DNA of 64,000 nucleotides from Terrirubrum flagellatum (GTDB taxonomy: Bacteria; Pseudomonadota; Alphaproteobacteria; Rhizobiales; Beijerinckiaceae): contig NZ_CP091851.1 of NCBI RefSeq assembly GCF_022059845.1, positions 4,329,501 to 4,393,500 of the forward strand. The letters are read 5' to 3'. Both the position numbers and the translations under genes were made by a program. Positions within the stretch are counted from its first letter, which is position 1. Every line of letters starts with the position of its first letter. Under the pieces are notes generated by a model. That model did not search any database. It was not told the DNA's origin and saw nothing but the letters and a program-made list of their open reading frames with translations. Below are positions 16,810 to 28,275 of this stretch, in pieces.

Positions 16810-18090
16810 TTAAGGCCTGATCTGCCCGCTTCCGCGCACGCGATATTTGAACGAGGTCAATTGCTCGACGCCAACGGGACCGCGCGCATGCATGCGGCCG
16901 GTGGCGATGCCGATCTCCGCGCCGAAGCCGAACTCTCCGCCGTCGGCGAACTGGGTCGACGCGTTATGGAGAACGATGGCGGAATCGACCTCGCTCAGAA
17001 ACCGCTCCGCCGCAGCGGAATCTCGCGTCACGATCGAATCGGTGTGATGCGAGCCGAAGCTCTCGATATGGTCGATCGCAGCGCCGAGCCCATCGACGAC
17101 GCGCACGGAGATGATCGCGTCGAGATATTCCGTGCGCCAGTCCTCTTCGCTCGCCGCCGTCACGCGCGCGTCGATTTTCTGCGTCGCTTCATCGCCGCGC
17201 ACGGCGCAGCCGGCGTCCAGCAGCATCGCGACAAGCGGCTGAAGATGAGTCGCGGCGCAGGCGCGATCAACAAGCAAGGTCTCCGCTGATCCGCACACGC
17301 CGGTGCGCCTGAGCTTCGCGTTCAGCACGATCTCCTTCGCCATGGCGAGATCGGCGTCCGCATGGACAAAGACATGGCAGAGGCCTTCGAGATGGGCGAA
17401 CACAGGCACACGCGCCTCCGACTGCACGCGCGCGACAAGGCTCTTGCCGCCGCGCGGCACAATCACGTCGATATTTCCGTCGAGCCCGGCCAGCATCTCG
17501 CCGACGGCGGCGCGATCACGCGTGGGAACAAGCTGGATCGCGGTCGCGGGCAGGCCGGCGCTCGCGAACCCCTCCGCCATGGCGGCGGCGATCTCGCTTG
17601 AGGTGCGGAAGCTCTCGGAGCCGGCGCGCAGGATCGCCGCATTGCCGGCCTTAAGGCAGAGAGCGCCGGCGTCCGCGGTCACGTTTGGCCGGCTCTCGAA
17701 GATGACGCCGATGACGCCGAGCGGCGTCGCCACGCGCTCGATCAGGAGGCCGTTGGGCCGCGTGAAGTTCGCAAGGACGCGCCCGACCGGATCGGGCAGC
17801 GATGCAATCTCGGCGACAGCGTCAGCGATCGCGGCGACGCGACCCTCATCCAAAACGAGACGATCGACGAAAGAGGCTGCCTGCCCCTTGGCGCGGGCAT
17901 CGGCCACATCGAGCGCATTGGCCGCCAGAATGCGCTCCGAGCGGGCGCGGATCGCGGCCGCCATGGCCTGCAGCGCGGCGTTCTTCGCCTCGGCCGATGC
18001 GAGGCCGAGCGCCCGGGCGGCCTGTCTGGCCTGGCGCCCGATGCGGCGCATCACAGCGCCAAGATCAGCGTCGCCTTCCACCACACGCAT
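16810..18090 (-). CDS. proA: Glutamate-5-semialdehyde dehydrogenase (gamma-glutamyl phosphate reductase)
   Basis: ProA reduces gamma-glutamyl phosphate to glutamate semialdehyde with NADPH, the second step of proline synthesis. With the ATG at 18090 the protein has 426 residues, the family norm. The catalytic Cys266 sits in [29 protein letters not shown] and [16 protein letters not shown] are also diagnostic. A longer reading from 18159 would overlap proB by 26 nt and is not favoured. proA follows proB directly. Confidence 0.95.
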   Translation of the reverse strand: MRVVEGDADLGAVMRRIGRQARQAARALGLASAEAKNAALQAMAAAIRARSERILAANALDVADARAKGQAASFVDRLVLDEGRVAAIADAVAEIASLPDPVGRVLANFTRPNGLLIERVATPLGVIGVIFESRPNVTADAGALCLKAGNAAILRAGSESFRTSSEIAAAMAEGFASAGLPATAIQLVPTRDRAAVGEMLAGLDGNIDVIVPRGGKSLVARVQSEARVPVFAHLEGLCHVFVHADADLAMAKEIVLNAKLRRTGVCGSAETLLVDRACAATHLQPLVAMLLDAGCAVRGDEATQKIDARVTAASEEDWRTEYLDAIISVRVVDGLGAAIDHIESFGSHHTDSIVTRDSAAAERFLSEVDSAIVLHNASTQFADGGEFGFGAEIGIATGRMHARGPVGVEQLTSFKYRVRGSGQIRP

Positions 18091-18133
18091 CGCAGCGCCG
18101 CTCAAAGCCCATACTCCAGCAAGGGCACGCCGT

Positions 18134-19258
18134 TTACTCGCCGGCGAGCGCCATGTCATCCCGATGGATCATCTCGGCCCGGCCAGAATAGCCGAGGATA
18201 GCCTCGATGTCGCGCGAGGAGCGGCCGGCGATCAGCGTCGCGTCCGCGGCGTCATAAGCGACAAGGCCGCGGCCGACCTCATCGCCGCCGGGGCCCCGGA
18301 TGGCGACCGCGTCGCCGCGCTCGAACGCGCCTTCAATGCGGGTCACGCCGGCCGGCAGGAGGCTCTTACCGCTGCGCAGCGCCCTCACGGCGCCGGCGTC
18401 GAGATGGACCGCGCCTCTCGGCTCCAGCGATCCGGCGATCCATTTCTTGCGCGAGGTCACGGGATTGGAGGGCGTGAGGAACCATGTGCAGCGCTCGCCG
18501 CCCGCGACAGCGGCAAGCGGATTGAGGCGTTTGCCATTGGCGATGAGCATGGCGCAGCCACCGGTGGTCGCCATCTTCGCCGCCTCGATCTTGGTGCGCA
18601 TGCCGCCGCGCGACAGTTCCGACGCGGCGCCGCCCGCCATCGCTTCGATCTCCGCGGTGATGCGCGGCACCACGGGAATGAAGACGGCGTTCGGATCGCT
18701 CTGCGGCGGCGCCGTGAACAGCCCGTCGATGTCAGATAAAAGCACGAGCAGATCGGCGCCCATCATCGTGGCGACGCGCGCGGCAAGGCGATCATTGTCG
18801 CCATAGCGGATTTCTGAGGTTGCGACCGTATCGTTCTCGTTGATGACGGGCACCGCGCGCAATTCGAGCAGCTTGCCGACCGTGGCGCGCGCATTGAGAT
18901 AGCGACGGCGCTCCTCGGTGTCGCTGAGCGTGAGCAGGATTTGACCTGCAGGAACGCTGTGGCCCGACAAGGCCTCCGCCCACAGCCGCGCAAGCGAGAT
19001 CTGGCCGATCGCCGCCGCCGCCTGGCTTTCTTCCAGTTTCAGCGCTCCCGCAGGCAGATTCAGCACCGTGCGCCCAAGCGCGATGGCGCCCGACGACACC
19101 ACGAGAATGTCGGCGCCGCGCGCATATTCACGCGCGAGATCATCAACGAGCGCCGCAAGCCATTCCGTCTTCGCGCCCTTCGCGCGATCGACCAGCAGCG
19201 AGGAGCCGACCTTCACGACGATGCGCCGGAAGTCGTGGAGGTGGGGAGCGGAGGTCAT
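18134..19258 (-). CDS. proB: Glutamate 5-kinase
   Basis: ProB phosphorylates glutamate in the first and feedback-controlled step of proline synthesis. 374 residues: an amino-acid kinase domain to about 265 ([35 protein letters not shown], FGDNDxL-type [12 protein letters not shown]) and a C-terminal PUA domain (about 280-365). The ATG overlaps the vapC stop as ATGA and no Shine-Dalgarno is visible just upstream, so proB translation may now depend on translation of the inserted toxin gene. Confidence 0.96.
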   Translation of the reverse strand: MTSAPHLHDFRRIVVKVGSSLLVDRAKGAKTEWLAALVDDLAREYARGADILVVSSGAIALGRTVLNLPAGALKLEESQAAAAIGQISLARLWAEALSGHSVPAGQILLTLSDTEERRRYLNARATVGKLLELRAVPVINENDTVATSEIRYGDNDRLAARVATMMGADLLVLLSDIDGLFTAPPQSDPNAVFIPVVPRITAEIEAMAGGAASELSRGGMRTKIEAAKMATTGGCAMLIANGKRLNPLAAVAGGERCTWFLTPSNPVTSRKKWIAGSLEPRGAVHLDAGAVRALRSGKSLLPAGVTRIEGAFERGDAVAIRGPGGDEVGRGLVAYDAADATLIAGRSSRDIEAILGYSGRAEMIHRDDMALAGE

Positions 19259-19653
19259 GAAAGCAACGCGGCGCGGATATCGGTTTGGTCAAAGTCTTTT
19301 CCCCTAAACAGGAGAGGCACATCCGCGACTTTCGCAACCGCATATGAGAGGCAGTCTCCGAAGTTCAATTTTGCGGGATGCCCTCGACCACGTCCGAACA
19401 GATCAAATGCAAGGCGCGATACGTCAAAGTGTGATCGCGTGAAAGCCACGACGGAAATTGTCGGAAGAGACAACGTCCGTTCGATGAAGATAACCGGATC
19501 GATATCGGGCTTCCCGCACAGGACCATATATATTTCCTGCAAGGTCGGCGCGCCGACGACGCAACGATGCGACGAGATCGTGTGCTCGAACTGCTCGAAT
19601 CCCTCTTCTTCGATCGCGACCGAAACCAGCGCCGATGAATCGAGCGCAATCAT
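19255..19653 (-). CDS. vapC: VapC-type PIN-domain toxin
   Basis: A 132-residue PIN-domain ribonuclease. The metal-binding acids expected of the family are in place: Asp5 ([10 protein letters not shown]), Glu40 (TLQEIYMVL), Asp100 ([13 protein letters not shown]) and Asp120/Asp122 (GKDFDQTD). VapC toxins cleave tRNA or rRNA when not held by VapB. Its start overlaps vapB by 4 nt and its stop overlaps proB by 4 nt. The DNA is visibly less GC-rich than its neighbours, which suggests acquisition by transfer. Confidence 0.9.
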   Translation of the reverse strand: MIALDSSALVSVAIEEEGFEQFEHTISSHRCVVGAPTLQEIYMVLCGKPDIDPVIFIERTLSLPTISVVAFTRSHFDVSRLAFDLFGRGRGHPAKLNFGDCLSYAVAKVADVPLLFRGKDFDQTDIRAALLS

Positions 19654-19946
19654 TTCGGCAACCCGTTCTCGTCGTAGAGCCAGTCATGTTCGGAGGTCAG
19701 CCCAACAGGCGGCCGTTTGCCTCCCCACGCCTCGCGCCGCGCGTCCCGAAGGCGCGCCAGATTTTCGGTCGTCAGCTCCGGCGGCAATTCACCCGTCTCG
19801 ACGCCGGTCTCCGTCGCAAGCTTCCGCAGTGCACGTAGAACGACCTCCTGCGTGGGAAGCTTGAGACGATGTGACAGAGCGCGAGCCGTCTCATACGCCT
19901 CGTCGCTGCGGATATTGAGCTGCTTCTGCCGGCTGCTAGCTTTCAT
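19650..19946 (-). CDS. vapB: VapB-type antitoxin (PSK/Rv0623-like transcription factor)
   Basis: 98 residues. The N-terminal half looks like the DNA-binding part of PF07704-type antitoxins (KQLNIRSDEAYETARALSHR, LKLPTQEVVLRALRKL). The C-terminal half (LRDARREAWGGKRPPVG, then [14 protein letters not shown]) would wrap the toxin. It overlaps vapC as ATGA, the usual antitoxin-first layout. It probably represses its own operon. The only intergenic DNA upstream is 45 bp before obgE. Confidence 0.88.
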   Translation of the reverse strand: MKASSRQKQLNIRSDEAYETARALSHRLKLPTQEVVLRALRKLATETGVETGELPPELTTENLARLRDARREAWGGKRPPVGLTSEHDWLYDENGLPK

Positions 19947-19991
19947 GGGTCATGATGCTAGCACATAGGGCGCCGAGCGTCCGCGAACGGA

Positions 19992-21062
<1,071 letters not shown>

Positions 21063-21205
21063 TTAGAACTGACGAGGCGCGGGGACAACTTTCGCGGACG
21101 CCGTGCGGCGACGCACACGCCGTTATTAGCTCTTGACGTAACGAGATGGATGGCTGCAGCCTCGCCGGCATTTCCAATCTGCTTTTCAGAAACAGGCATT
21201 GTCGC

Positions 21206-22123
21206 ATGGCCTCATTCGAGAAGATGCCGGCTTCGAGCTGGAACGTGATCTGCAAGAATGCGTCACGAACCTTCTGGTGGGTTTACACCTTCACTCCCAG
21301 CGGCGCCGGGACCACCGGGACGGTGACCTGGAAAGACGAGCATAACGGCCGGCACGGATCCGGAACGTGGGTCGCGCAGGGCGGTAAGCTCAAAACGCGC
21401 TGGAACGGATCGCAGACGACAGAGTCGTGGGACATTCCGATCGACACGGACAAATGGACCGGCTCATGCACGATGGACGGCGAAAAATACGATCTCAGCG
21501 CCAACGCGCGGAATTTCGGAACTGACGCCGGCGATACCGGCATTGGCACGCCTCCGGAGGGTCAGCTTGATCCGATGGCGTGCTGGGCCGCCTGCCTCGC
21601 CTGGTGGACGAAGGCGACGCCGGGCGTGACGACGCGAGATCAGCTCTCGATTCTCGGGTCAGGCTCCGGGAAATGGACCGCGAATGGCGGCATCACAAAA
21701 CAAGCCTTCATGAGCTTTTTCCCCAGCCAGTCGGCGCTTCGCTCAGAGCGAATTCCGGCGGCGAAGCTTGAGGGCTATATCAAGGCGCGTCCGTTCCCGA
21801 TGATCATCGGATTCGCGTCGGGCCCGCTCGGCGGCCATGTCAATGTGATCCATGGCCTCGACGAGGATAAAGGCGTGGTGAAGGTGATGGAGCCGTGGTT
21901 TCCCGATCCGGAAAAGAATTCCGCCTACAGCCGCGAGGATATCCCCGCCGATCAATCGGGAACGGTGACAACGCCGGTTTATTCAAAGAAGACCGACGGC
22001 TCGACTTTCAAATTCACCGGGCAGCATGTGACGCGGCCGATCAGCTATTACACGTCGCGGCCACTCGACGGCGAATTCGTCCTCGCCTATTCGTCGAGCC
22101 GAACGCCCGTCGTCGTGCCGTAG
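21206..22123 (+). CDS. Papain-like cysteine peptidase (C70/C39-like), possible effector or bacteriocin-type enzyme
   Basis: 305 residues, no signal peptide or membrane segment. The C-terminal half has a papain-like site: Gln120 and Cys126 in GQLDPMACWAACLAWW, with the papain spacing of six, then His211 in GPLGGHVNVIHGLD and acidic residues in VMEPWFPDPE. This arrangement resembles AvrRpt2-type (C70) and C39-like peptidases. Residues 10-100 are Trp/Thr/Gly-rich and may form a beta-rich binding domain (WWVYTFTPSGAGTTGTVTW). The ATG at 21206 is preferred; 21146 is an in-frame alternative without Shine-Dalgarno. No secretion system or immunity gene is adjacent. The substrate is unknown. Confidence 0.65.
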   Translation: MASFEKMPASSWNVICKNASRTFWWVYTFTPSGAGTTGTVTWKDEHNGRHGSGTWVAQGGKLKTRWNGSQTTESWDIPIDTDKWTGSCTMDGEKYDLSANARNFGTDAGDTGIGTPPEGQLDPMACWAACLAWWTKATPGVTTRDQLSILGSGSGKWTANGGITKQAFMSFFPSQSALRSERIPAAKLEGYIKARPFPMIIGFASGPLGGHVNVIHGLDEDKGVVKVMEPWFPDPEKNSAYSREDIPADQSGTVTTPVYSKKTDGSTFKFTGQHVTRPISYYTSRPLDGEFVLAYSSSRTPVVVP

Positions 22124-22173
22124 GCTTGCGCTGCGCGGATGCAAGCCGCTCGGCGCTTGAAATATAGCGAGCG

Positions 22174-23620
22174 CTTCACGCCGCTTTTCGTCCCGTGGGG
22201 CTGCGGCGTTGGGCTTCGAGCCTGAAGAATCTGACCTGCTCGTCCATGGCGGCGGCCTGCTGCTCCAGCATCTTGGCGGTGGCCGCGTTCTCCTCGACCA
22301 GCGCCGAGTTCTGCTGCGTCACCACATCCATCCGGCTCAGCGAGGCGTGAACCTGCTCGACCCCGCTCGCCTGCTCGGCGCTCGCATTCACGATCTCGGA
22401 CACGATGTCCGCCACCTGACGGATCGAGCCGACGATCTCGCCCAGCGCCGAACCCGCCGAATTGACGAACTCGACCCCCTCCTTCACCCGACCCGAACTG
22501 TTCAGAATCAGATCCTTGATATCGCTCGCCGCCTGCGACGAACGCTGCGCGAGGCTTCTGACCTCGGACGCCACCACCGCAAAGCCCCGGCCCGCCTCGC
22601 CGGCTCTGGCGGCTTCGACCGCCGCATTGAGCGCGAGAAGGTTGGTCTGACGCGCGATCTCGTCAATCACCGTGATGATGTCGGCGATCTTGTGCGAACT
22701 CTCCTCGATCCGGCTCACCGCCTTCACCGCCTGCGACACCACCTCGCTGCCGCGATCGGCCACGCCCCGGGTCGCTCCTGCATATTTGTTCGCCTGCTCG
22801 GCGCTCTCGGCGTTCTTGCGCACGATCGCCGCGATCTTCTCAAGCGACGCCGCCGTCTTCTCGGGGACGCCGCCTGCTCTTCGGTGCGCAGCGACAGATC
22901 GGTCGTGCTGGTCGACAGCTCAGCCGAGGCGCTCGCCACCTCGCGCGTCGAGGTCACGATCGCCGTCACCGTCTCGCGCAGACGCGCGATGGCGACGTTG
23001 AAGTCGTCCTTCAGCTTCTGATATTCCGGCGCGCAGGCCTGATATCTCGACGCTCAGATCGCCTTCGGCCAGACGCGCCAGGCCATCGCCCAGCATCGCC
23101 ACCACCTGCTCGACCTCGCGGGCTCCCGCTTCGCGCATCTGCTCGTTGCGGGCCCGCTCCTGTTCGTTGCGCGCCCGCTCCTCGCCGGCGGCGCGGCGCT
23201 GCTCGGCCGCCTGCTCCTCGATCCGCGCCTTCTCGATCGCCGCATCGCGGAAGCCGACCACGGCGCGCGCCACCGCGCCGATCTCGTCGGACCCGTTCGC
23301 GTCAATCTCGGCGTCCAGCCTGCCATCGGCGATCGCCTGCGTCGCGACCGACAGGCGGGCCAGACGCTTCACGATCTGCGGCCTGACGATGAACCAGGCG
23401 ATCGCGCCCGCCGCCGCCACGCTCGCCAGACCGATCAGGATCAAGAGCAAACTACTTCCCGCGATCAGCGACTTGGCCGAACGCGTCGCATCGCTCGCAG
23501 CCGTCCGCGATCCCGTCACCACCCCGTCGATCTCGCCATAGAGGCTCCTCGCCGCATCGCCGGCCGCAGAAAGATTCGACGCCAGCGTCTTCCGGTTCGC
23601 AAAATCACGCTCACGCAACT
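22174..23620. repeat. Near-identical 1.45 kb repeat, copy A (chemoreceptor signalling region)
   Basis: Direct repeat of 25970-27420. It covers the 3' untranslated edge, signalling domain, HAMP region, TM2 and the last part of the ligand-binding domain. By eye the two copies differ only by the two indels (about 22863 and 23038) and one substitution near 23606. Identity falls off sharply beyond 23620. A second shorter block (24280-24479 and 28079-28278), encoding the start and TM1, is also very similar. Confidence 0.9.
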
Positions 23621-24476
23621 TGAAAAGGCTGTTTTCTCCGAGACCAAAGGCGAGCAACGTTTCCACAGCCGTTCTCCGCTTCGGCTCCGGCGCCACGGCG
23701 TCCGCCGAACGCAGCGCCTTGGTCGCGCGACCCCAGACGGCGCGATATTGATCGAGCGCAGGCGCGAGCAGTTCCGCGCGATCGAGCACCAGCACCTGAC
23801 GCAGCAGGCCTGCGGCCTGATGACCTTCGGCAATCAGCGTCATCCCTGCGCCATAGGCGGCAAGATCATGATCGCCGAGCTTCTTAAGCGTCTCCTTCAT
23901 CTTGTCGACCTGGCTCGCATCGATCGCCGACGATACATCCTCCAAACCGATCATCAGATTGAAACGCGCATCGTCGACGCCGGCGATCAGCGCCTGGCTG
24001 AATCCATCGATCGCTTTGGTCAGCTCATCCGAGCGTTTCACTTTCTCAGCTTCAATGGCGATGCGCGCCTTCGCCGCATCATCGGCCTTGCGAATCTCCG
24101 CGCTCAAGCGATCGATCATCGCGTCGAACTGGGCGCGATCAATCGCGCCCCGATTCGCAAGTTCGTCGACGATCGAGCGCATGCGCTGATCCGACTCGCC
24201 GAGCTTCGCAATGATCGCCGCCCGCTCCTGCTCGGATGCGACGTCAGCCAGCTTCGGCGCCTGCGCGACCGCGGCGCCAGCCTGCTGCGCAAGATCGCGC
24301 GACAGTTCGACGATGGGATAGCGCTCGTCGACGAGACTCTGGATGGTGCGGTCGACGCGGGTGAAGGAGAAGGATGCGATCGCCGACGCGGCGATGGTCA
24401 GCGCCACCACGCCGCCGATCGCCACATAAATCCGCGCGCCGACTCCAGATCGCGCAAGCTGAAACAAGCGACGCAT
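22176..24476 (-). pseudogene. Methyl-accepting chemotaxis protein, copy A, broken by two indels
   Basis: The intact reading would match the 767-residue receptor at 25972-28275. Translation starts at 24476 (GAGGGG upstream) and runs through TM1, a helical periplasmic domain of about 300 residues, TM2 and HAMP. At about 23038 two bases (GC) present in copy B are missing; the frame shifts and stops at 22920. At about 22863 a further net one-base loss restores the frame, and the signalling domain stays open to 22176. The predicted product is therefore a 518-residue receptor lacking the CheA/CheW-binding hairpin. It may be a true pseudogene, or an assembly error between near-identical copies. It lies 25 nt after the binding-protein gene on the same strand. 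Confidence 0.8.
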
Positions 24477-24501
24477 TCCGCCCCTCTTCGTTAGCGCGCG
24501 A

Positions 24502-25662
24502 TCAGGCGATCGCGGTCAGCGGCTTGAATTTTCCATCCGCGCCGATGGCTGTCAGAAAGACGGCGTTCGAACCCTGATTGTTGTTCGGGCCGAAATTCAG
24601 CGTGAATCCGCCGAGATCGTAAGAGCCGTTCGACAGCTTCTCCATCAAGGCCGCGCGCGTCGGCTCGCCATCGATCTTCTGCAGTGCGGCGATGACCGTG
24701 CGGCCGACGATATAGCCTTCGAGCGACACGAAGCCCGGCTGCGCATCCGGCTTCGACGCCTTCAAAGCCTTATGGAACGCGGCGACGACGGGGATCGACG
24801 CATCGGCCGGGAACGGCACGACTTGCGTCACCAGCACACCATCGCCGTTCGCGCCCAGTTCGTGGGCCAGAGCGTCGCTGCCGACAAAGGAGATGTTGAT
24901 GAAAATCGGGCCGAACTTGATCTGGCGCGAGAGCTTGATGAATTCCGCGCAGGGCTTGTAGGGGCCGATCAAAATGACGGCCTCGGGCTCGGCCTTGCGA
25001 ATTTCGAGCAGCGCGCTGCGAACGGCGACGGTGTTGCGCTCGAAGGAGGCTTCCGCGACCAGCTTCATGCTGCGCTTGTCCATGGCGCGACGCGCGCCGG
25101 CGAGGCCCGCCTGCCCGAAGGCGTCGTCCTGATAGAGGATCGCGATCTTGGCCGCGCCCTTATCCTTGACGAGGCGCTCGACCATCACCTCGGTTTCCTG
25201 AAAGTAGGAGGCCCTGATATTCACGACGAGCGGCTGATAGGGATTGCGCAACGCTTCGGTGCCCGTGAAGGGGCCGATGAAAGGCGCGCCGGCCTCTTTC
25301 ACGATCGGCAGCGCAGCCATCGAAGTTGGCGTTCCCACAGGGCCGACAAGGGCGAAAACGCCCTGCGCCAGAAGCGCTTTCGTCGCCTCGATTGATTTCG
25401 CGGGCTCGTAGCCATCGTCCTGGGTGACGAGCTCGATCTTGCGGCCCTTGACGCCGGCGGCTGCGTTCGCTTCCGCGAAGGCCGCGAGAATGCCGTCGCG
25501 CATGCCAAGACCAAGCGCGCTTGCCGGGCCTTCAAACACGGCCGCCTGGCCGAATGTGATCTTGTCGGCGGCGACGCCGGTTTCAGCAAACGCGGCGCGC
25601 GGCAAAGCCGTCATCGCGCCAACCGTCGCAACGCCTTTGATAAAATCGCGCTTGCCAATCAT
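24502..25662 (-). CDS. ABC-type substrate-binding protein (branched-chain amino acid/amide family), orphan
   Basis: 386 residues with an exported N-terminus (GKRDFIKGVATVGAMTALPRAAFA; a Lys-Arg variant of a twin-arginine motif). The body is a type I periplasmic binding fold of the LivK/Peripla_BP_6 class: KITFGQAAVFEGPASALG, RKIELVTQDDGYEPAKSIEA, FALVGPVGTPTSMAALP, AILYQDDAFGQAGLAGAR. No permease or ATPase is nearby. It lies 25 nt upstream of chemoreceptor copy A and about 310 nt downstream of copy B on the same strand. The context suggests it presents its ligand to these receptors; the ligand (amino acid, amide or aromatic acid) cannot be read from sequence. Confidence 0.88.
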   Translation of the reverse strand: MIGKRDFIKGVATVGAMTALPRAAFAETGVAADKITFGQAAVFEGPASALGLGMRDGILAAFAEANAAAGVKGRKIELVTQDDGYEPAKSIEATKALLAQGVFALVGPVGTPTSMAALPIVKEAGAPFIGPFTGTEALRNPYQPLVVNIRASYFQETEVMVERLVKDKGAAKIAILYQDDAFGQAGLAGARRAMDKRSMKLVAEASFERNTVAVRSALLEIRKAEPEAVILIGPYKPCAEFIKLSRQIKFGPIFINISFVGSDALAHELGANGDGVLVTQVVPFPADASIPVVAAFHKALKASKPDAQPGFVSLEGYIVGRTVIAALQKIDGEPTRAALMEKLSNGSYDLGGFTLNFGPNNNQGSNAVFLTAIGADGKFKPLTAIA

Positions 25663-25971
25663 CGGATATCTCCGTCGCAGGCCTCCGCCCGGCGCATGCG
25701 CCGGCCGGATCTAAATTGCGCGAAATGCGACGGCGCCTAATTGCGTCCAGTTCTCCCGAGCGCCAAAGACGCATTCTCGCTCATCAGGCAGGACAACGGA
25801 GAAAAGCGAATAAAGCGCTAACGGATTTGTAAAATACACACAACGCGTGCGTTATTCGTTAGGGAAGGCGACGCAAAAGCGATCGATGCGCTCCCGCGGC
25901 GTCAGCAATCTTGTGCTGTTTACGATGGGGATTGGCGCCAAGGCGGCGTTACTCACCGCCAGTCGCTCTCT
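25663..25971. other. Intergenic region between chemoreceptor copy B and the binding-protein gene
   Basis: 309 bp, relatively AT-rich at 25795-25865. It contains the imperfect palindrome AACGC-GT-GCGTT and presumably the promoter of the binding-protein gene. I could not fix a -35/-10 pair. No gene or terminator is evident; the last bases before 25972 show no T-run hairpin. Confidence 0.35.
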
Positions 25972-27420
25972 TCACGCCGCTTTTCGTCCCGTGGGGCTGC
26001 GGCGTTGGGCTTCGAGCCTGAAGAATCTGACCTGCTCGTCCATGGCGGCGGCCTGCTGCTCCAGCATCTTGGCGGTGGCCGCGTTCTCCTCGACCAGCGC
26101 CGAGTTCTGCTGCGTCACCACATCCATCCGGCTCAGCGAGGCGTGAACCTGCTCGACCCCGCTCGCCTGCTCGGCGCTCGCATTCACGATCTCGGACACG
26201 ATGTCCGCCACCTGACGGATCGAGCCGACGATCTCGCCCAGCGCCGAACCCGCCGAATTGACGAACTCGACCCCCTCCTTCACCCGACCCGAACTGTTCA
26301 GAATCAGATCCTTGATATCGCTCGCCGCCTGCGACGAACGCTGCGCGAGGCTTCTGACCTCGGACGCCACCACCGCAAAGCCCCGGCCCGCCTCGCCGGC
26401 TCTGGCGGCTTCGACCGCCGCATTGAGCGCGAGAAGGTTGGTCTGACGCGCGATCTCGTCAATCACCGTGATGATGTCGGCGATCTTGTGCGAACTCTCC
26501 TCGATCCGGCTCACCGCCTTCACCGCCTGCGACACCACCTCGCTGCCGCGATCGGCCACGCCCCGGGTCGCTCCTGCATATTTGTTCGCCTGCTCGGCGC
26601 TCTCGGCGTTCTTGCGCACGATCGCCGCGATCTTCTCAAGCGACGCCGCCGTCTTCTCCAGGGACGCCGCCTGCTCTTCGGTGCGCAGCGACAGATCGGT
26701 CGTGCTGGTCGACAGCTCAGCCGAGGCGCTCGCCACCTCGCGCGTCGAGGTCACGATCGCCGTCACCGTCTCGCGCAGACGCGCGATGGCGACGTTGAAG
26801 TCGTCCTTCAGCTTCTGATATTCCGGCGCGCAGGCGCCTGATATCTCGACGCTCAGATCGCCTTCGGCCAGACGCGCCAGGCCATCGCCCAGCATCGCCA
26901 CCACCTGCTCGACCTCGCGGGCTCCCGCTTCGCGCATCTGCTCGTTGCGGGCCCGCTCCTGTTCGTTGCGCGCCCGCTCCTCGCCGGCGGCGCGGCGCTG
27001 CTCGGCCGCCTGCTCCTCGATCCGCGCCTTCTCGATCGCCGCATCGCGGAAGCCGACCACGGCGCGCGCCACCGCGCCGATCTCGTCGGACCCGTTCGCG
27101 TCAATCTCGGCGTCCAGCCTGCCATCGGCGATCGCCTGCGTCGCGACCGACAGGCGGGCCAGACGCTTCACGATCTGCGGCCTGACGATGAACCAGGCGA
27201 TCGCGCCCGCCGCCGCCACGCTCGCCAGACCGATCAGGATCAAGAGCAAACTACTTCCCGCGATCAGCGACTTGGCCGAACGCGTCGCATCGCTCGCAGC
27301 CGTCCGCGATCCCGTCACCACCCCGTCGATCTCGCCATAGAGGCTCCTCGCCGCATCGCCGGCCGCAGAAAGATTCGACGCCAGCGTCTTCCGGTTCGCA
27401 AAATCCCGCTCACGCAACTT
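25970..27420. repeat. Near-identical 1.45 kb repeat, copy B (chemoreceptor signalling region)
   Basis: Intact partner of 22174-23620, in direct orientation about 3.8 kb away. The two repeats flank the binding-protein gene and the divergent part of copy A. Recombination between them would delete the binding protein and fuse the receptors. The lack of silent differences implies a recent duplication or ongoing gene conversion. Confidence 0.9.
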
Positions 27421-28275
27421 GAATAGGCTGTCGTCGCCAAGGCCGAACGCCGCAAGCGTCGTGGTGATGGTCTTGCGCTTCGGAAAAGGCCTGGCCTTGT
27501 CAGCTTCTTCAAGAGATTTCGTGAGCTCGCCATAGCTCAGGCGAAACTGGAATTCCGCCGGCACGAGAAGATCGGCGCGATCGAGCACCAGCGCTTCACG
27601 CAACAGCCCATACATGTTGCGGCCTTCCGCCAACATATTGAGCCCGGCGCCGTAGCCGGCGAGATCGCGATTGGAGAGAGACTGCAGCGTCGTGCGGACG
27701 TCGTCGGTCTGCTTGTCCATCGCGGCTGCGATGGCGTCGTCGAGACCCATCGTCAGAGCGAATTTCGCCTCCGTGACGTCGGCCGAGAGTTCGAGGGAGA
27801 AGAGATCTCCAGCCTTCTTCAGCGCGACTGCGCGGGCTGTCTTTTCCGCCTCGATGGCGATGCGCGTTTTGGTCGCCGCATCCGCCTTCTGGATCTCGGC
27901 GCTCAACCGACTGATCATCGCGTCGAACTGCCCGCGATTGATCGCGCCACGACTTGCGAGTTCGTCAACGATCTCGCGCATGCGCTTGTCAGACTCGGCG
28001 AGTCGGGCCGTCAGGGCGGCCCGCTCCTGATCGTTCGCGACATCGGCGAGTTTCGGCGCCAGCGCGACCGCAGCAGCCGCCTGCTGCGCGAGATCGCGCG
28101 ACAGTTCGACAATGGGGTAACGCTCGTCGACAAGACTCTGGATGGTGCGGTCGACGCGGGTGAAGGAGAAGGACGCGATCATCGACGCGGCGATGGTCAG
28201 CGCCACCACGCCGCCGATCGCCACGTAAATCCGCGCGCCGACTCCAGATCGCGCAAGCTGAAACAAGCGACGCAT
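25972..28275 (-). CDS. Methyl-accepting chemotaxis protein, copy B (intact)
   Basis: 767 residues. TM1 16-38, a long all-helical periplasmic domain (about 38-338), TM2 338-364, HAMP about 364-417, a second HAMP-like segment near 470-520 and a cytoplasmic coiled coil. The hairpin tip reads [20 protein letters not shown] then [17 protein letters not shown], the CheA/CheW-binding sequence. The size and helicity of the ligand domain suggest a two-bundle (HBM-like) sensor, but this is inference. The ATG at 28275, with a G-rich Shine-Dalgarno, matches the start of copy A; a longer reading to 28434 has no support. Copy B differs from A mainly in the middle of the ligand domain. Confidence 0.92.
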   Translation of the reverse strand: MRRLFQLARSGVGARIYVAIGGVVALTIAASMIASFSFTRVDRTIQSLVDERYPIVELSRDLAQQAAAAVALAPKLADVANDQERAALTARLAESDKRMREIVDELASRGAINRGQFDAMISRLSAEIQKADAATKTRIAIEAEKTARAVALKKAGDLFSLELSADVTEAKFALTMGLDDAIAAAMDKQTDDVRTTLQSLSNRDLAGYGAGLNMLAEGRNMYGLLREALVLDRADLLVPAEFQFRLSYGELTKSLEEADKARPFPKRKTITTTLAAFGLGDDSLFKLRERDFANRKTLASNLSAAGDAARSLYGEIDGVVTGSRTAASDATRSAKSLIAGSSLLLILIGLASVAAAGAIAWFIVRPQIVKRLARLSVATQAIADGRLDAEIDANGSDEIGAVARAVVGFRDAAIEKARIEEQAAEQRRAAGEERARNEQERARNEQMREAGAREVEQVVAMLGDGLARLAEGDLSVEISGACAPEYQKLKDDFNVAIARLRETVTAIVTSTREVASASAELSTSTTDLSLRTEEQAASLEKTAASLEKIAAIVRKNAESAEQANKYAGATRGVADRGSEVVSQAVKAVSRIEESSHKIADIITVIDEIARQTNLLALNAAVEAARAGEAGRGFAVVASEVRSLAQRSSQAASDIKDLILNSSGRVKEGVEFVNSAGSALGEIVGSIRQVADIVSEIVNASAEQASGVEQVHASLSRMDVVTQQNSALVEENAATAKMLEQQAAAMDEQVRFFRLEAQRRSPTGRKAA

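Noticed and set aside
21121-21205. Promoter with TTGACG before the peptidase gene
   Set aside because: A -35-like TTGACG is present at about 21133, but no acceptable -10 lies at 16-18 nt.
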